The notes: generated from the sequence alone by a model not told the origin. Shown: positions 1 through 8,149, counted from the stretch's first letter. The stretch: DNA of 64,000 nt from an uncultured Selenomonadales bacterium (GCA_900315345.1 OMYP01000011.1:81119-145118), one strand, 5' to 3'. Program-made: numbers and translations.

Positions 1-1095
1 CAGGGCGTCAAAACTTTCCCCGTCCACATAACCGCCGGCCGCATCAGTAGGACCGTCTGTCCCGTCGCTGTCGATAGAGAACACGGCTGCGCCTTTTATT
101 CCTGCAATGCCTTCCGCTGCCGCCATAGCCAGTTCCTGGCTGCGGCCGCCGGAACCGTACCCGGTTACGTGGACCACCGTTTCGCCTCCGGCAATAAAAG
201 CCAGGGAACAGTCGCTATTGGCATGGGTCTTTAAAATGCTGGCAAGAAAACTGCCGGCCGCGCTGGCTTCACAGCAAAGCTCGTCCGTTAAAATAAAAGG
301 TTTGTACCCCAACGTTTCCACCGCTTTGGCCGCTGCAACGCAAAGGGCCTTCACGGAACCGTTCACATGAGTCTCCACGTTATGCAGCTCTTTTGGCGTT
401 TCCTGTTCCAGACAGGCCGCCGCTTCGGTTGAAAGATGGATCTTGTACCGTTTCACAATATCCCTTGCCTGCTTGCAGGTGCTGCTGTCCGGATAGGCCG
501 GGCCGCTGGCGATGCTGTCCAGAGGATCCCCCAGCACGTCGCTGAGCACAATGCTCAGCACTTTAGCCGGGGCGCAGGCCTGGGCGAAGCGCCCCGCCTT
601 CACGCTGCTGAGGCGTTTACGTATTTTGTTCAGCTCTACAATATTGGCGCCACTGTGGAGTAAATCCATAGTGATCTTCTGCAGTTCTTCCCCGGAGATA
701 AGAGGCAGCTCGAAAAGGGCGCTGCCGCCTCCGGACACCAAAAAGATCACTGTGTCTTCCGGTTTCAGATCTTTTACCAGTTCCAGCGCTTTTTTCGTAG
801 AGGCAAAACTGTTTTCATCCGGAATGGGATGGCCCGCTTCACAGCATTCCACCCCGGGGATGTCCCCCTTCACATGTTTGTATTTGGTAATGACGATACC
901 TCTGTCCACCTTGCCCAGAGTATCCACCGCCGCCTTTGCCATCTGCCAGGCCGCCTTGCCGATGGCCACCAGAATTTTCCGGCCGTCGCTGAACTGATAA
1001 TCCTTCAATGTATGTTTTACCGCTTCGTCCGGCATCACTGCCTGCAGCGACTTGGCGATAATGGTTTCCGCATCGTTGCGCAATTCTTTATTCAT
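1..1095 (-). CDS. glycerate 2-kinase, MOFRL family (C terminus beyond window)
   Basis: Type 2 glycerate kinase (GckA/TtuD family), which uses ATP to turn D-glycerate into 2-phosphoglycerate and so feeds lower glycolysis in the cytosol. I translated the reverse strand by hand. It opens with an ATG at 1095 (MNKELRNDAETII) behind an AGAGGGG ribosome site and stays open to base 1, so about 365 residues are visible. The N-terminal DUF4147 half shows the glycine-rich motif FLVSGGGSAL. The C-terminal MOFRL half shows SIDSDGTDGPTDAAGG close to the window edge. Full-length members run to roughly 415-450 residues, so the last 50-80 are missing here. It follows pckA in the same direction, but a strong terminator lies between them, so it is probably a separate unit. 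Confidence 0.9.
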   Translation of the reverse strand, partial: MNKELRNDAETIIAKSLQAVMPDEAVKHTLKDYQFSDGRKILVAIGKAAWQMAKAAVDTLGKVDRGIVITKYKHVKGDIPGVECCEAGHPIPDENSFASTKKALELVKDLKPEDTVIFLVSGGGSALFELPLISGEELQKITMDLLHSGANIVELNKIRKRLSSVKAGRFAQACAPAKVLSIVLSDVLGDPLDSIASGPAYPDSSTCKQARDIVKRYKIHLSTEAAACLEQETPKELHNVETHVNGSVKALCVAAAKAVETLGYKPFILTDELCCEASAAGSFLASILKTHANSDCSLAFIAGGETVVHVTGYGSGGRSQELAMAAAEGIAGIKGAAVFSIDSDGTDGPTDAAGGYVDGESFDAL

Positions 1096-1204
1096 CCGGT
1101 TCCCCTCTTTCCATTGCAGCAAAATAAAATTCCGCATTTCCGTCTGCGCCGTCGTCCTCCTTTGTTACTTTGCGGCGCCGGCGACTTGGTAAATTCGTTA
1201 TTGT

Positions 1205-1238
1205 AAAAAATCCGGAATGCACCGCAGCACATTCCGGA
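1205..1238 (-). terminator. rho-independent terminator of pckA
   Basis: Perfect 8-bp stem CCGGAATG/CATTCCGG (1212-1238) followed, on the minus strand, by a run of six T. It sits 18 bases after the pckA stop codon. Confidence 0.85.
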
Positions 1239-1256
1239 AGTTTTTAAAAATAATTC

Positions 1257-2870
1257 TTACAGCTTCGGACCCGCTGCAACCAGCTTCTTGCCCTCCGCGT
1301 TGCCTTCGTACTTATGGAAGTTTTTAATGAACCGGTCCGCCAGGTCTTTAGCCTTTGCTTCCCATTCCGCCGGATCCTTATAAGTATCCCGGGGATCCAG
1401 GATGGCCGGATCTACGCCGGGCAGTTCCGTGGGAACTTCCAGATCAAAGACAGGAATCTTTTTGGTAGGCGCCTTGTTTACGTCGCCGTTCAGGATGGCG
1501 TCCACAATGCCGCGGGTATCTTTAATGGAAATGCGTTTGCCGGTGCCGTTCCAGCCTGTGTTCACAAGGAATGCTTTTGCGCCCACTTTTTCCATTTTCT
1601 TGACCAGTTCGTCCGCATACTTGGTAGGATGCAGTTCCAGGAAAGCCTGGCCGAAGCAGGCGGAGAAGGTAGGCGTCGGTTCCGTAATGCCCCGCTCCGT
1701 TCCCGCAAGTTTTGCGGTAAAGCCGGACAGGAAATAATATTTGGTCTGTTCATGAGTCAGGATGGAAACCGGAGGCAGCACCCCGAAAGCATCTGCAGAC
1801 AGGAAGATCACATTCTGTGCATCAGGCCCCTGGGACGTGGGACGGATGGTCTTTACGTTATGCTCAATGTGTTCGATGGGATAAGAAGCCCGGGTATTTT
1901 CCGTCAGGCTCTTGTCATGGAAATCCACCTTGCCATCCGGGTCAACGGCTACGTTTTCCATCAGGGCATTGCGGCGGATGGCGTTGTAAATATCCGGTTC
2001 GGAGTCTTTATCCAGGTCGATGACCTTGGCATAGCAGCCGCCTTCCAGGTTGAAGATGCCGTGATCGTCCCAACCGTGTTCGTCGTCGCCGATAAGCAGA
2101 CGGTTGGGATCCGTGGACAGGGTGGTCTTGCCGGTGCCGGACAGGCCGAAGAAGATAGCAGTGTTCTCACCTTTCAGGTCCGTGTTCGCGGAGCAGTGCA
2201 TGGAAGCAATGCCCTTCAGGGGAAGGTAGTAGTTCATCATGGAGAACATGCCCTTCTTCATTTCGCCGCCGTACCAGGTGTTCAGGATCACCTGTTCATG
2301 GCTGGTGATGTTAAAGGCGATGCAGGTTTCCGAATTCAGCCCCAGCTCCTTGTAGTTTTTTACCGCAGCCTGAGACGCTTCGTAAACCACGAAGTCCGGT
2401 TTAAAGTTCTTCAGTTCTTCTTCCGTAGGAGGAATGAACATGTTCTTTACAAAGTGGGCCTGCCATGCCACTTCCATAATGAAGCGGACGGCCATGCGGG
2501 TAGCCTTGTTGGCGCCGCAGAAAGCGTCTACCACAAACAGCCTTTTACCGCAGAGATGTTTTACAGCCAGTTCCTTTACAGCCTTCCAGGTTTCCTGGCT
2601 CATACGGTGGTTGTCGTTAGGATATTCATCAGAAGTCCACCAGATGGTATCTTTGGAATTTTCATCTTCCACAATGTATTTGTCCTTGGGGGAACGGCCG
2701 GTATAAATGCCTGTCTTTACATTTACGGCGCCCAATTCCGTAAGCTGGCCCTTATCGAAACTTACCAGGTCTTTCCGCATTTCTTCCTCAAAAAGGAATT
2801 CGTAGGAAGGATTGTAAATGATTTCCGTTGCGCCGGTAATACCGTACTGTTCCAAATTCAGCTCTGCCAT
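1257..2870 (-). CDS. pckA: phosphoenolpyruvate carboxykinase (ATP)
   Basis: ATP-type PEP carboxykinase, which interconverts oxaloacetate plus ATP with PEP, CO2 and ADP. It serves gluconeogenesis, or in anaerobes ATP-yielding CO2 fixation. The protein is 537 residues, normal for the ATP-dependent family. The P-loop kinase-1a motif GLSGTGKTT lies at residues 242-250, followed by the metal-binding IGDDEHGW; the substrate-binding TGRSPKDKY is near residue 57. The start is ATG at 2870, preceded by GGGAGAG. The gene stands alone, with its own terminator and a candidate promoter at 2936-2964. Before the mobile element inserted, its upstream neighbour would have been guaA. Identification is secure; the direction of flux in this organism is not visible from sequence. 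Confidence 0.97.
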   Translation of the reverse strand: MAELNLEQYGITGATEIIYNPSYEFLFEEEMRKDLVSFDKGQLTELGAVNVKTGIYTGRSPKDKYIVEDENSKDTIWWTSDEYPNDNHRMSQETWKAVKELAVKHLCGKRLFVVDAFCGANKATRMAVRFIMEVAWQAHFVKNMFIPPTEEELKNFKPDFVVYEASQAAVKNYKELGLNSETCIAFNITSHEQVILNTWYGGEMKKGMFSMMNYYLPLKGIASMHCSANTDLKGENTAIFFGLSGTGKTTLSTDPNRLLIGDDEHGWDDHGIFNLEGGCYAKVIDLDKDSEPDIYNAIRRNALMENVAVDPDGKVDFHDKSLTENTRASYPIEHIEHNVKTIRPTSQGPDAQNVIFLSADAFGVLPPVSILTHEQTKYYFLSGFTAKLAGTERGITEPTPTFSACFGQAFLELHPTKYADELVKKMEKVGAKAFLVNTGWNGTGKRISIKDTRGIVDAILNGDVNKAPTKKIPVFDLEVPTELPGVDPAILDPRDTYKDPAEWEAKAKDLADRFIKNFHKYEGNAEGKKLVAAGPKL

Positions 2871-2935
2871 GTCCCTTAACTCTCTCCCATCTCAAATATT
2901 TTTTACGTAAAAAAATCGAACAAAACACTTCTCTA

Positions 2936-2964
2936 TTTGTATCATATTTATTAATAAAAATCAA
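2936..2964 (-). promoter_or_regulatory. candidate sigma-70 type promoter of pckA
   Basis: On the minus strand TTGATT (2959-2964), a 17-bp spacer and TACAAA (2936-2941), about 65 bases before the pckA ATG. The boxes are reasonable but not perfect, and the surrounding DNA is very AT-rich, so chance matches are possible. Confidence 0.45.
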
Positions 2965-3035
2965 TAAGAAAAAACAGCAAAAAGATAATCGTAAAAAGAC
3001 GTAAAAAGATAATGCGGAAACCGAAAAAATAAATT

Positions 3036-3069
3036 CCCGGAACATCTGAAAACCGGTGTTCCGGGTTTT
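3036..3069. terminator. terminator-like hairpin, left flank of the element
   Basis: Stem CCCGGAACA/TGTTCCGGG around a 12-base loop, with TTTT on the plus side and an AT-rich run on the minus side. It probably belongs to the chromosomal end of the guaA transcript or to a relic element end (see 3091-3185). Confidence 0.6.
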
Positions 3070-3120
3070 AAGGAAATTCCTTTTTAACCGTAGTACGAAT
3101 TTGATACGATTCAAAAAAAG

Positions 3121-3164
3121 AAAATCCCTGAAACTACTGTTATAAAAAGTGCTTCAGGGATTTT
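3121..3164. terminator. bidirectional terminator next to attL
   Basis: Stem AATCCCTGAA/TTCAGGGATT with A- and T-rich flanks on both sides. It can serve transcripts arriving from either direction at the integration site. Confidence 0.7.
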
Positions 3165-3166
3165 AA

Positions 3167-3185
3167 TTTTTATTCGTATTCAATG
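3167..3185 (+). repeat. attL core, 19-bp direct repeat
   Basis: TTTTTATTCGTATTCAATG, identical to 13254-13272. The right copy overlaps the last codons of guaA (Thr-Ile-Glu-Tyr-Glu-stop). The identical copy here therefore marks the left junction of the integrated element. Confidence 0.85.
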
Positions 3186-3394
3186 CTATTTTGCTTTTAT
3201 GCTAATTCGGCCACTTTATATAGTGTTTTTATTATGTTTTTGTTTACTATATATTGTGGCTTGTTTTTATTTTTTTATAAAATGGTACGAATTTAGAACG
3301 CTTTTTACAAAACTCCCGGCGCGGAACGCCACGCCCCGGTAAACACGCCCGGAACGGTTCAAACGTTGACCATAGCACTGACCACCATGACCGC

Positions 3395-3426
3395 CGCTAC
3401 TTTTTCGCGCGCGCATGTAGCGAACT
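3395..3426 (+). repeat. CGCTAC hairpin repeat, copy 1
   Basis: Starts CGCTACTTTTTCGCGCGCG and closes with CATGTAGCGAACT. The outer arms CGCTAC/GTAGCG pair, leaving a loop that contains an alternating CG tract. Nearly identical to copies at 3462 and 10152. Candidate binding or nicking site for the element's Rep protein (inference). Confidence 0.7.
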
Positions 3427-3461
3427 CCTGCTTGTTTAAAATCACAAATTGTTACTTTAAA

Positions 3462-3495
3462 CGCTACTTTTTCGCGCGCGCGCATGTAGCGAACT
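3462..3495 (+). repeat. CGCTAC hairpin repeat, copy 2
   Basis: Same unit as copy 1, with one additional CG in the alternating tract. It lies 67 bases further on in the same orientation, giving a tandem pair beside attL. Confidence 0.7.
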
Positions 3496-3623
3496 CAAAT
3501 TTAGAAAAATTAATGCAAAAATATTATAGTTGTTTCTGTTTCTATAACTTTTATCAGCCCTTGTTATTACTGGCTTTTTAACCCCTGCCAACTCTTGCAC
3601 GATTAAACCTTTAGCCACATAAT

Positions 3624-3660
3624 AAAAACGGCGTCACGGCCATTTTGTGACGCCGTTTTT
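3624..3660. terminator. bidirectional terminator
   Basis: Perfect stem AAAAACGGCGTCAC/GTGACGCCGTTTTT around a 9-base loop. Confidence 0.8.
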
Positions 3661-3794
3661 ATGATTTTAATATAATTTGAACGATTTTTAACGATTTTTG
3701 AACACTTTCTATTCCTGCTGGCCACGCTGCCAAAATTCAAAAAAACCGACCCGGATCAGGAACGCCCCGCCCCTTACGTAATATTTATATAATT

Positions 3795-3815
3795 GCCCGG
3801 TTAACCGGGCTTTTT
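3795..3815 (+). terminator. terminator-like hairpin
   Basis: GCCCGG-TTAA-CCGGGC followed by TTTTT on the plus strand. No plus-strand gene is visible upstream; it may insulate the left end of the element. Confidence 0.6.
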
Positions 3816-3919
3816 GTTTTCCCCTTATTTTTTTCCGGTTTTTCCTATAATACTTGATTCGACTATGAAACAAATATTATTTACTCTTTTTGTAAAATGT
3901 CAATTATCTTTTACCGTCC

Positions 3920-3972
3920 CTGGAATGGTTCACACGCTGGCCATGCTATCAGATCACCAACGCCAACCGGGA
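3920..3972 (+). repeat. GC-rich mosaic repeat, partial copy
   Basis: Contains GGAATGGTTCACACGCTGG followed by CCATGCTATCAGATCA and CCAACGCCAACCGGG, matching the second half of the repeat at 6328, 8324 and 8799 but lacking the 26-bp palindrome. Confidence 0.6.
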
Positions 3973-3975
3973 AAA

Positions 3976-4470
3976 TTATTGCTTAATTAAATTCAAAAAT
4001 ATTTTATTATAATCTTTATCGTTTAATAGCGCATTATCTAAAATTTTCTCTTTAGCCGCTTTGTGTAATCTACGGCAATGATGATTACTTAACTCCAATT
4101 TTTCAGCAATTTTATTAAAATTGTAACCGTTTATATAGTGCATTATCAAAATTGTTTCTTCTTTTCCACTTAAATTATTATTTTTTATTATATTCATTAC
4201 CCGCTTGTAATTTTCCACTAAATCAAAAGAGGTTTTTTTAATTTCTTTTTCTATTATCTCTAACGATTCCACTTTGTCAGTAAAATTTTTTGTTTTACCG
4301 CCTTTTATTTTAGAATTTGTAAAAATTCTAATTCCGTACCTTGCAGCCGCCGAAATATGTATTTGCTTATCTAACAACATATCAATTTTATTTTTTGCGT
4401 TTATGTATGAAAATAAATTTATTTCATTTTCTTTTTCTTTTTCTCTAATATATGCAAAAATCCTTTCCAT
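3976..4470 (-). CDS. putative sigma-like or ArpU-type HTH regulator of the element
   Basis: A 164-residue, lysine- and asparagine-rich protein. Its C-terminal part (about residues 100-150) reads like a sigma-70 region 4 or phage late-regulator fold: LSGKEETILIMHYINGYNFN, then KIAEKLELSNHHCRRLHKAA, i.e. two helices, a turn and a recognition helix. Phages and their satellites often carry such proteins (ArpU/RinA-like) as late activators. The N-terminal half is not recognised. It is the last gene of the element's minus-strand series and is much more AT-rich than the chromosome. The HTH reading is my inference from pattern, and the binding target is unknown. Confidence 0.6.
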   Translation of the reverse strand: MERIFAYIREKEKENEINLFSYINAKNKIDMLLDKQIHISAAARYGIRIFTNSKIKGGKTKNFTDKVESLEIIEKEIKKTSFDLVENYKRVMNIIKNNNLSGKEETILIMHYINGYNFNKIAEKLELSNHHCRRLHKAAKEKILDNALLNDKDYNKIFLNLIKQ

Positions 4471-4531
4471 ATTTGCGCCCCATCAAATATTACGCTTATT
4501 ATTTGTTTACGCTATTGCTATTATAACATAA

Positions 4532-4620
4532 CACCAGCCGCCACGCTACCGACACGAACAAAACACCATTACTATAACGCCTGGGCTTTCCCTGATAATA
4601 ATAAAATGCCTTGCCCCGGG
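4532..4620 (+). repeat. ~90-bp direct duplication, copy 1
   Basis: Begins CACCAGCCGCCACGC and runs through ACCATTACTATAACGCCTGG to CCTTGCCCCGGG. Copy 2 lies at 4782-4884. Confidence 0.75.
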
Positions 4621-4781
4621 AAACATGCCCCGGTCTTTTCCTTTTCCTTTTCCTTTTCCGTTTCCGCTGGCCATGCTGGCCACACTTTCCCGGAATGATT
4701 CACACTGCTTTTCATTGCCATTACCGGCCATCATGGGAAAAGGAAAAGCCCAGCCGGGAAACTTACCGCCCTTTTACTTTC

Positions 4782-4884
4782 CACCAGCCGCAACGCCACC
4801 GATCACGAACAAAACACCATTACTATAACGCCTGTTACTATAACGCCTGGGCTTTCCCTGATAAAAACAAAATGCCTTGCCCGG
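4782..4884 (+). repeat. ~90-bp direct duplication, copy 2
   Basis: Same order of words as copy 1 with scattered substitutions. An internal tandem expansion repeats TTACTATAACGCCTG once more, so this copy is longer. Confidence 0.75.
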
Positions 4885-4973
4885 CCGTCAACAACCACGC
4901 CCGGAACGAACGGCCATCGATCAGGACGGCCACCGGAACGGCCAGCAGCCCCAACACGCTGCCAATTTAAAAC

Positions 4974-5005
4974 AGGCCGGGCAGTTAACGTTTCCCGGCC
5001 TTTTT
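4974..5005 (+). terminator. terminator-like hairpin
   Basis: AGGCCGGG/CCCGGCCT stem with a 12-base loop followed by TTTTT on the plus strand. Confidence 0.65.
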
Positions 5006-5110
5006 GCATTCATTCGCTATTTTTATAAAATTTTGTTTTTACGTTTTTTTGCATTTTTTAAAAATAATAATTTTATAGTGTTTTTCTGTGTTTTTTCCTT
5101 TCCATATAGT

Positions 5111-5157
5111 AAAACTCCCAAAAAATGTATTTTTCATTACTTTTTTTGGGAGTTTTT
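5111..5157. terminator. bidirectional terminator
   Basis: AAAACTCCCAAAAAA pairs with TTTTTTTGGGAGTTTTT. It lies downstream of the 5308-6274 gene group and probably ends that minus-strand transcript. Confidence 0.75.
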
Positions 5158-5307
5158 GCAGAAATTGATAGGGGGCGCGATTCCGGTCGGCATCTTCAAA
5201 ACTTTTTCACCCAGGGGGGTGTCCTACGTTTTTTATTGCGTTAAAAAGCGTATTTTGAAGCGTTTCTTTAGCGTTTTCCCCTTCTTCATAAATCACAAAG
5301 TAAAATT

Positions 5308-5454
5308 TTATTTATTTGGTAGTAGCACTGTTGCAATTCTTTCAACCATCGTTTTTACTCTTTGCAATTCTCCTTTTATTTCTTTGTTTTCTTCCTTTAA
5401 TCTGTTTACATCTTCTTTAATTTCTTTTTCACTTTTTGTTTCAAAAATGCTCAT
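5308..5454 (-). CDS. small coiled-coil protein
   Basis: A 48-residue protein (MSIFETKSEKEIKEDVNRLK...VLLPNK) read from ATG at 5454. The middle is a run of E/K-rich heptads with hydrophobic residues at regular spacing, so a short coiled coil is likely, ending in a hydrophobic tail. The stop codon lies at 5308. It starts 19 bases after the 5473-6033 gene ends and is followed by a strong terminator, so it is probably translated from the same transcript. GGAGGAAAAAA precedes the ATG, a good ribosome site. No family is recognised. Possible roles include an oligomerising partner of the preceding gene product; this is a guess from adjacency. Confidence 0.6.
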   Translation of the reverse strand: MSIFETKSEKEIKEDVNRLKEENKEIKGELQRVKTMVERIATVLLPNK

Positions 5455-5472
5455 TTGTTTTTTTCCTCCGTT

Positions 5473-6033
5473 TTATTCAGGATATTCTATACTTTTTCTA
5501 ATTCCTAATTTTAATTCTATTTTTTGCGTTCTGTATTCATCTGTTTTTTCAAATTCTTTGCGTCTTTGTGCTGCTTCTTCCTGCATTTTCAAGTATCTTT
5601 TATAAGCTCTTTTTGCCGCTCGTATTTCCGGAATTGTAAACCCTTTTTCAATGTGTTCAATATAATCGTTTTCAAGTGCAATTAATAAAAGTTTTGTGTA
5701 AACCGCTATACAAATTGGCCTTGTGCTTCCACTTGTTAAAATATTTCTTAATATTGCTTCCGCTTTGTTTGTATATAATTTTTTTTCAAAAGGGAACTGC
5801 TTTTCAATTTCATTTAAGGTTTTTATAAGTTTAGCTGATCCCTTTTTTAATTGTTCGGCTAAATTCTTAAATTCTTCATCTTTGAAAAACTTTTCTAATT
5901 CACCATCTTTTTGTTGATAGTCTAAAAAAAATTTCAATCCGTTGTATTCAAATTCTTTACTTAATTGTTCTTTTGTTTTTAGGCCGTCCCAGTATTCCAC
6001 CGGTTTAATAAAATCCATGTATTCGTCACGCAT
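5473..6033 (-). CDS. hypothetical protein of the element
   Basis: A 186-residue charged, mostly alpha-helical protein that I do not recognise. The sequence is rich in K, E, Y and F, has no signal peptide and no membrane segment, and contains a long basic/acidic helix near residues 140-175 (RAAKRAYKRYLKMQEEAAQR). The ATG at 6033 follows an AGAGAGGTAA ribosome site. It is AT-rich like its neighbours. A position between a small basic protein and a coiled-coil protein in the minus-strand gene series suggests an accessory role in the element's replication or maintenance, but nothing in the sequence shows which. Confidence 0.6.
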   Translation of the reverse strand: MRDEYMDFIKPVEYWDGLKTKEQLSKEFEYNGLKFFLDYQQKDGELEKFFKDEEFKNLAEQLKKGSAKLIKTLNEIEKQFPFEKKLYTNKAEAILRNILTSGSTRPICIAVYTKLLLIALENDYIEHIEKGFTIPEIRAAKRAYKRYLKMQEEAAQRRKEFEKTDEYRTQKIELKLGIRKSIEYPE

Positions 6034-6127
6034 TTTTTTATTACCTCTCTTTCACTTTATGTCAAAATACAATTCATTATTTCGTGTGAATGCCACCCGC
6101 TGCCATAGATTCACCTCACTTTTACCA

Positions 6128-6274
6128 TTATTTGTTTTTATAAAAAAAAGAAAAAACAATATTTTCCCCTTTTCGCTTTCCTGTTTTTTTGCGTTTTCTT
6201 GCCTGCTCGCGCGCCCTTTTCATGCGTTCTGTAAATATTTTTTTTATTTGTTTTTTTGTCATTATTCTTTCCAT
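6128..6274 (-). CDS. small, very basic protein
   Basis: 48 residues from ATG at 6274 (MERIMTKKQIKKIFTERMKR...), with about 19 lysine or arginine residues, mostly between residues 7 and 36. Such composition suits a nucleic-acid-binding protein. A GGGAGGTG ribosome site lies about 15 bases upstream, somewhat far. The second ATG (MTKKQ, residue 5) is an alternative start. There is no recognised family. Because the frame is short and AT-rich, it may be spurious; the matching gene direction and ribosome site argue for it. Confidence 0.4.
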   Translation of the reverse strand: MERIMTKKQIKKIFTERMKRAREQARKRKKTGKRKGENIVFSFFYKNK

Positions 6275-6327
6275 ATTGCTTTGCTTTTTTCACCTCCCAC
6301 GTTACCTTAACCGCCCCCGCCCCGGTT

Positions 6328-6420
6328 CAAATTCCCAAACGTTTGTGAATTTGCCGGAACGGTTCAACCGCTGGCCATACTGCCAGATCATCAACGCCAG
6401 CCGGAAACGCTGCCAACTTT
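6328..6420 (+). repeat. GC-rich mosaic repeat with 26-bp palindrome, copy A
   Basis: Begins with a near-perfect palindrome (6328-6353): CAAATTC, C, CAAACGTTTG, T, GAATTTG. CCGGAACGGTTCAACCGCTG, GCCATACTGCCAGATCA and ACGCCAGCCGGAAACGCTGCC follow. The same order recurs at 8324 and 8799. It lies in the spacer upstream of a minus-strand gene. Confidence 0.8.
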
Positions 6421-6505
6421 TCCAGCAGCCACGCCCGGAACGGAACGGCCAGCCGGATCAGGAACGCCGCCACGCCCCGCCCTGGGAAACTTGCCCCGGG
6501 GCTTT

Positions 6506-6925
6506 TTATTTCATTTTCCGTAACGCCTTATTTGCTACGCTTTCCAGACGCGCCGCTTCAAAAAATGATAGTATAAGATTCATTATTTTTCCTATACTCC
6601 ATTTTATGCCATCGCTTTTTGTTAGCGATCCATAATTTGCAACGTAAATATTTTTAAATGCAGCCGCCTTTTTGCTGGCCGCTTCAAATTCCTGTAACGC
6701 TTCACCCGCCCGGAACGCTAAAAAGAATACTACTTTCCCATGTTTCAAAACATGCAGACTTTTTTCTGTATAACTGGCCGCTGCTCCTTTCATTGCGGCC
6801 TTTTCTTCTTCTGTGTCCGAAAAGCATTTATATTTTATCCCCGCTGCCTGTAACTCCTGCAATGTGTAATCGTAGTCGCTACTATTGGCCAGCCTTTTTC
6901 CTGCTGTTTTTTTCGTGATGATCAT
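6506..6925 (-). CDS. hypothetical protein of the element
   Basis: A 139-residue protein of unknown family. The first third (MIITKKTAGKRLANSSDYDY...) is polar. The remainder alternates alanine-rich helices (EALQEFEAASKKAAAF) with hydrophobic stretches, but none is long enough to be a clear membrane span. It starts two bases after the stop of the Cys-rich protein at 6927, with TAAAATG spacing, so the two are translationally linked and follow rep in one operon. The motif ALQEFEAA resembles the ALKEFEAAGND motif near the C terminus of Rep, hinting at shared ancestry of a short segment. The function is unknown. Confidence 0.6.
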   Translation of the reverse strand: MIITKKTAGKRLANSSDYDYTLQELQAAGIKYKCFSDTEEEKAAMKGAAASYTEKSLHVLKHGKVVFFLAFRAGEALQEFEAASKKAAAFKNIYVANYGSLTKSDGIKWSIGKIMNLILSFFEAARLESVANKALRKMK

Positions 6926-6926
6926 T

Positions 6927-7139
6927 TTACACGCCCCCTTTCATTTTCTTCAAAATCTCTTTCAAGCTATAAATCGTTTCACTGTTTAAATTTTCCTTTA
7001 GATAGCAACGCCGCCCCGGTAACTTGCAGCCACACCCGGCGCAACGGTTACGGCCTGCACACGCTTGTATTATTTTAAAGAGGTATTTTTTCCGGCGCGC
7101 TTCAAAATCAGCCCGCAACCTTTCCGCTACGTTTACCAT
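6927..7139 (-). CDS. small Cys-rich protein, possible zinc binder
   Basis: 70 residues. The N-terminal 25 are basic and helical (MVNVAERLRADFEARRKKYL). A cysteine cluster follows (CAGRNRCAGCGCKLPGRRC, residues 27-45) that could hold a zinc ion, then an acidic helix. The gene overlaps the 3' end of rep by 7 bases, so it is very likely co-translated with it. Small zinc-ribbon-like proteins beside replication initiators are common in plasmids and phages, often as DNA-binding accessory factors. That role is inference from position and composition. No named family is recognised. Confidence 0.6.
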   Translation of the reverse strand: MVNVAERLRADFEARRKKYLFKIIQACAGRNRCAGCGCKLPGRRCYLKENLNSETIYSLKEILKKMKGGV

Positions 7140-8128
7140 AATACCCCCTGTATACCTTTTTCTTTATAACCCGGAATAGCTAACGTTATGTCATTTCCCG
7201 CCGCTTCAAATTCCTTTAACGCTGCCTCATCATATAAGGCCATTACCCGCGCCCATTTCTTTTTGCTCATTAATTGCATACTGATATAAAAATTCCCTGT
7301 ATAGCTGTTATATTCCCTTTTTATGTCAGTTACCACAAAATTTCTGTGATACTTTTTTACAAACTTTATTAATTCATTGTGTGACGCTTCAAAACTACTG
7401 CTGTTAAACAGTGATATTTGTTCAAACTGTTTTTTGCTGCAAACGTTATCAGCCTTACTTGTACCCGGTAAAATTAAACCCGTTGACTGTTTCCACCGTT
7501 TCCGGCCTTGCCCTTTTCGTGTTTCTTTTGTCATATAGCGGGAAATTCTGACCATATAATCCGGGCTTTTCCCTTTTAATGTTGCGCTTGCTATTTGTAT
7601 CCGTTTTGCGTTCGCCCAGCCCAGCCGCTCACGTTCAGAACAAAACGGCCTTACTTGCCTTGACCATAAATTTTCTATTAAATCACGCGGTAAACAGTTT
7701 TTTAATAACATGTGGTGATGTATACGCCCGCGCCCTGTTTCCGTAACGTAAATATATTTTAATGTTTTCACGCCCTGGGCTTTTGCTGCCTTGCGTAATT
7801 CCCTAATATATTTCTTTATGATCTTTTCCGCGTCCGCTTCCGTTTCTGGTAAAAATTTATCTGAATAAGTCAGTGATATAAAATAGTCGCTTTCGTCAAA
7901 ATTTCCTTTTACCAGTAAATCAAAATATAAACGGCTCTTTTTGTCGTTTAAAATTTGTTTTGCCGGAGCGGTTAATTTTTCTTTTCCGTCTTTCGTCTTT
8001 GTGATCTGTATAGGCTCTAAATCTTCCGGGCTATGCTGAAAAATAATAACGTTTCTATATTCTGCTTTTTTTATATCCCTGTTACTGTAAAATGTCCGCT
8101 GCCTAATATTACTATTACTTTTCATCAT
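7133..8128 (-). CDS. HUH endonuclease, rolling-circle replication initiator (Rep)
   Basis: Likely initiates rolling-circle replication by nicking one strand and attaching to its 5' end through tyrosine. From ATG at 8128 (ribosome site AAGGGCGGGC) the protein is 331 residues. Motif I is YFISLTYSDKFLP (about 82-94). The metal-binding HUH motif is GRIHHHMLL, with His137 and His139 around a hydrophobic-to-His centre. The catalytic tyrosine candidate is Tyr198 in ISRYMTKE, followed by Lys201. This order (FxTLTY, GRxHxH, YxTKK-like) is that of Rep proteins of small ssDNA phages and related plasmids. An upstream start at 8149 would add seven residues. It is the largest protein of the element and the core of its probable extrachromosomal phase. 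Confidence 0.82.
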   Translation of the reverse strand: MMKSNSNIRQRTFYSNRDIKKAEYRNVIIFQHSPEDLEPIQITKTKDGKEKLTAPAKQILNDKKSRLYFDLLVKGNFDESDYFISLTYSDKFLPETEADAEKIIKKYIRELRKAAKAQGVKTLKYIYVTETGRGRIHHHMLLKNCLPRDLIENLWSRQVRPFCSERERLGWANAKRIQIASATLKGKSPDYMVRISRYMTKETRKGQGRKRWKQSTGLILPGTSKADNVCSKKQFEQISLFNSSSFEASHNELIKFVKKYHRNFVVTDIKREYNSYTGNFYISMQLMSKKKWARVMALYDEAALKEFEAAGNDITLAIPGYKEKGIQGVLW

Positions 8129-8149
8129 TGCCCGCCCTTGTGTTTCCAC

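Larger units (their letters stand above)
3091..3185 (+). repeat. relic copy of the element's right end, outside attL
   Basis: This segment repeats the layout found between the integrase stop codon and attR (13179-13272). Both begin with TAGTACGAATTTG, then (A/G)TACGATT(C/T)AAAAAAAG, with two mismatches in 30 bases. A terminator hairpin follows, and then the 19-bp att core at nearly the same distance (76 versus 75 bases). Being outside attL, it is best explained as the leftover end of an earlier related insertion at the same site. Confidence 0.6.
3186..3975. other. gene-free left end of the element
   Basis: No credible coding sequence. It holds an integrase-arm-like motif TACGAATTTAGAACG at about 3284, two copies of a CGCTAC hairpin (3395 and 3462), two terminator hairpins (3624 and 3795), paired GAACGATTTTTAACGATTTTT words near 3680, and a fragment of the GC-rich mosaic repeat at 3920-3972. 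The layout suits an attachment and origin region. Confidence 0.55.
4471..5307. other. repeat-filled spacer of the element
   Basis: About 840 bases with no credible gene. They hold an imperfect ~90-bp direct duplication (4532 and 4782), a CCTTTT-rich tract, fragments of the mosaic repeat, and two terminator hairpins (4974 and 5111). Open frames across it consist only of repeat words and differ in every copy. Confidence 0.55.

Noticed and set aside
1314..2879. Open frame of 521 codons opposite pckA
   Set aside because: Pure shadow of the conserved pckA frame; no ribosome site, and the translation resembles nothing known.
3395..3495. CRISPR array from the tandem hairpin copies
   Set aside because: Only two units in tandem, spacer and unit sizes do not fit, and no cas gene is present.
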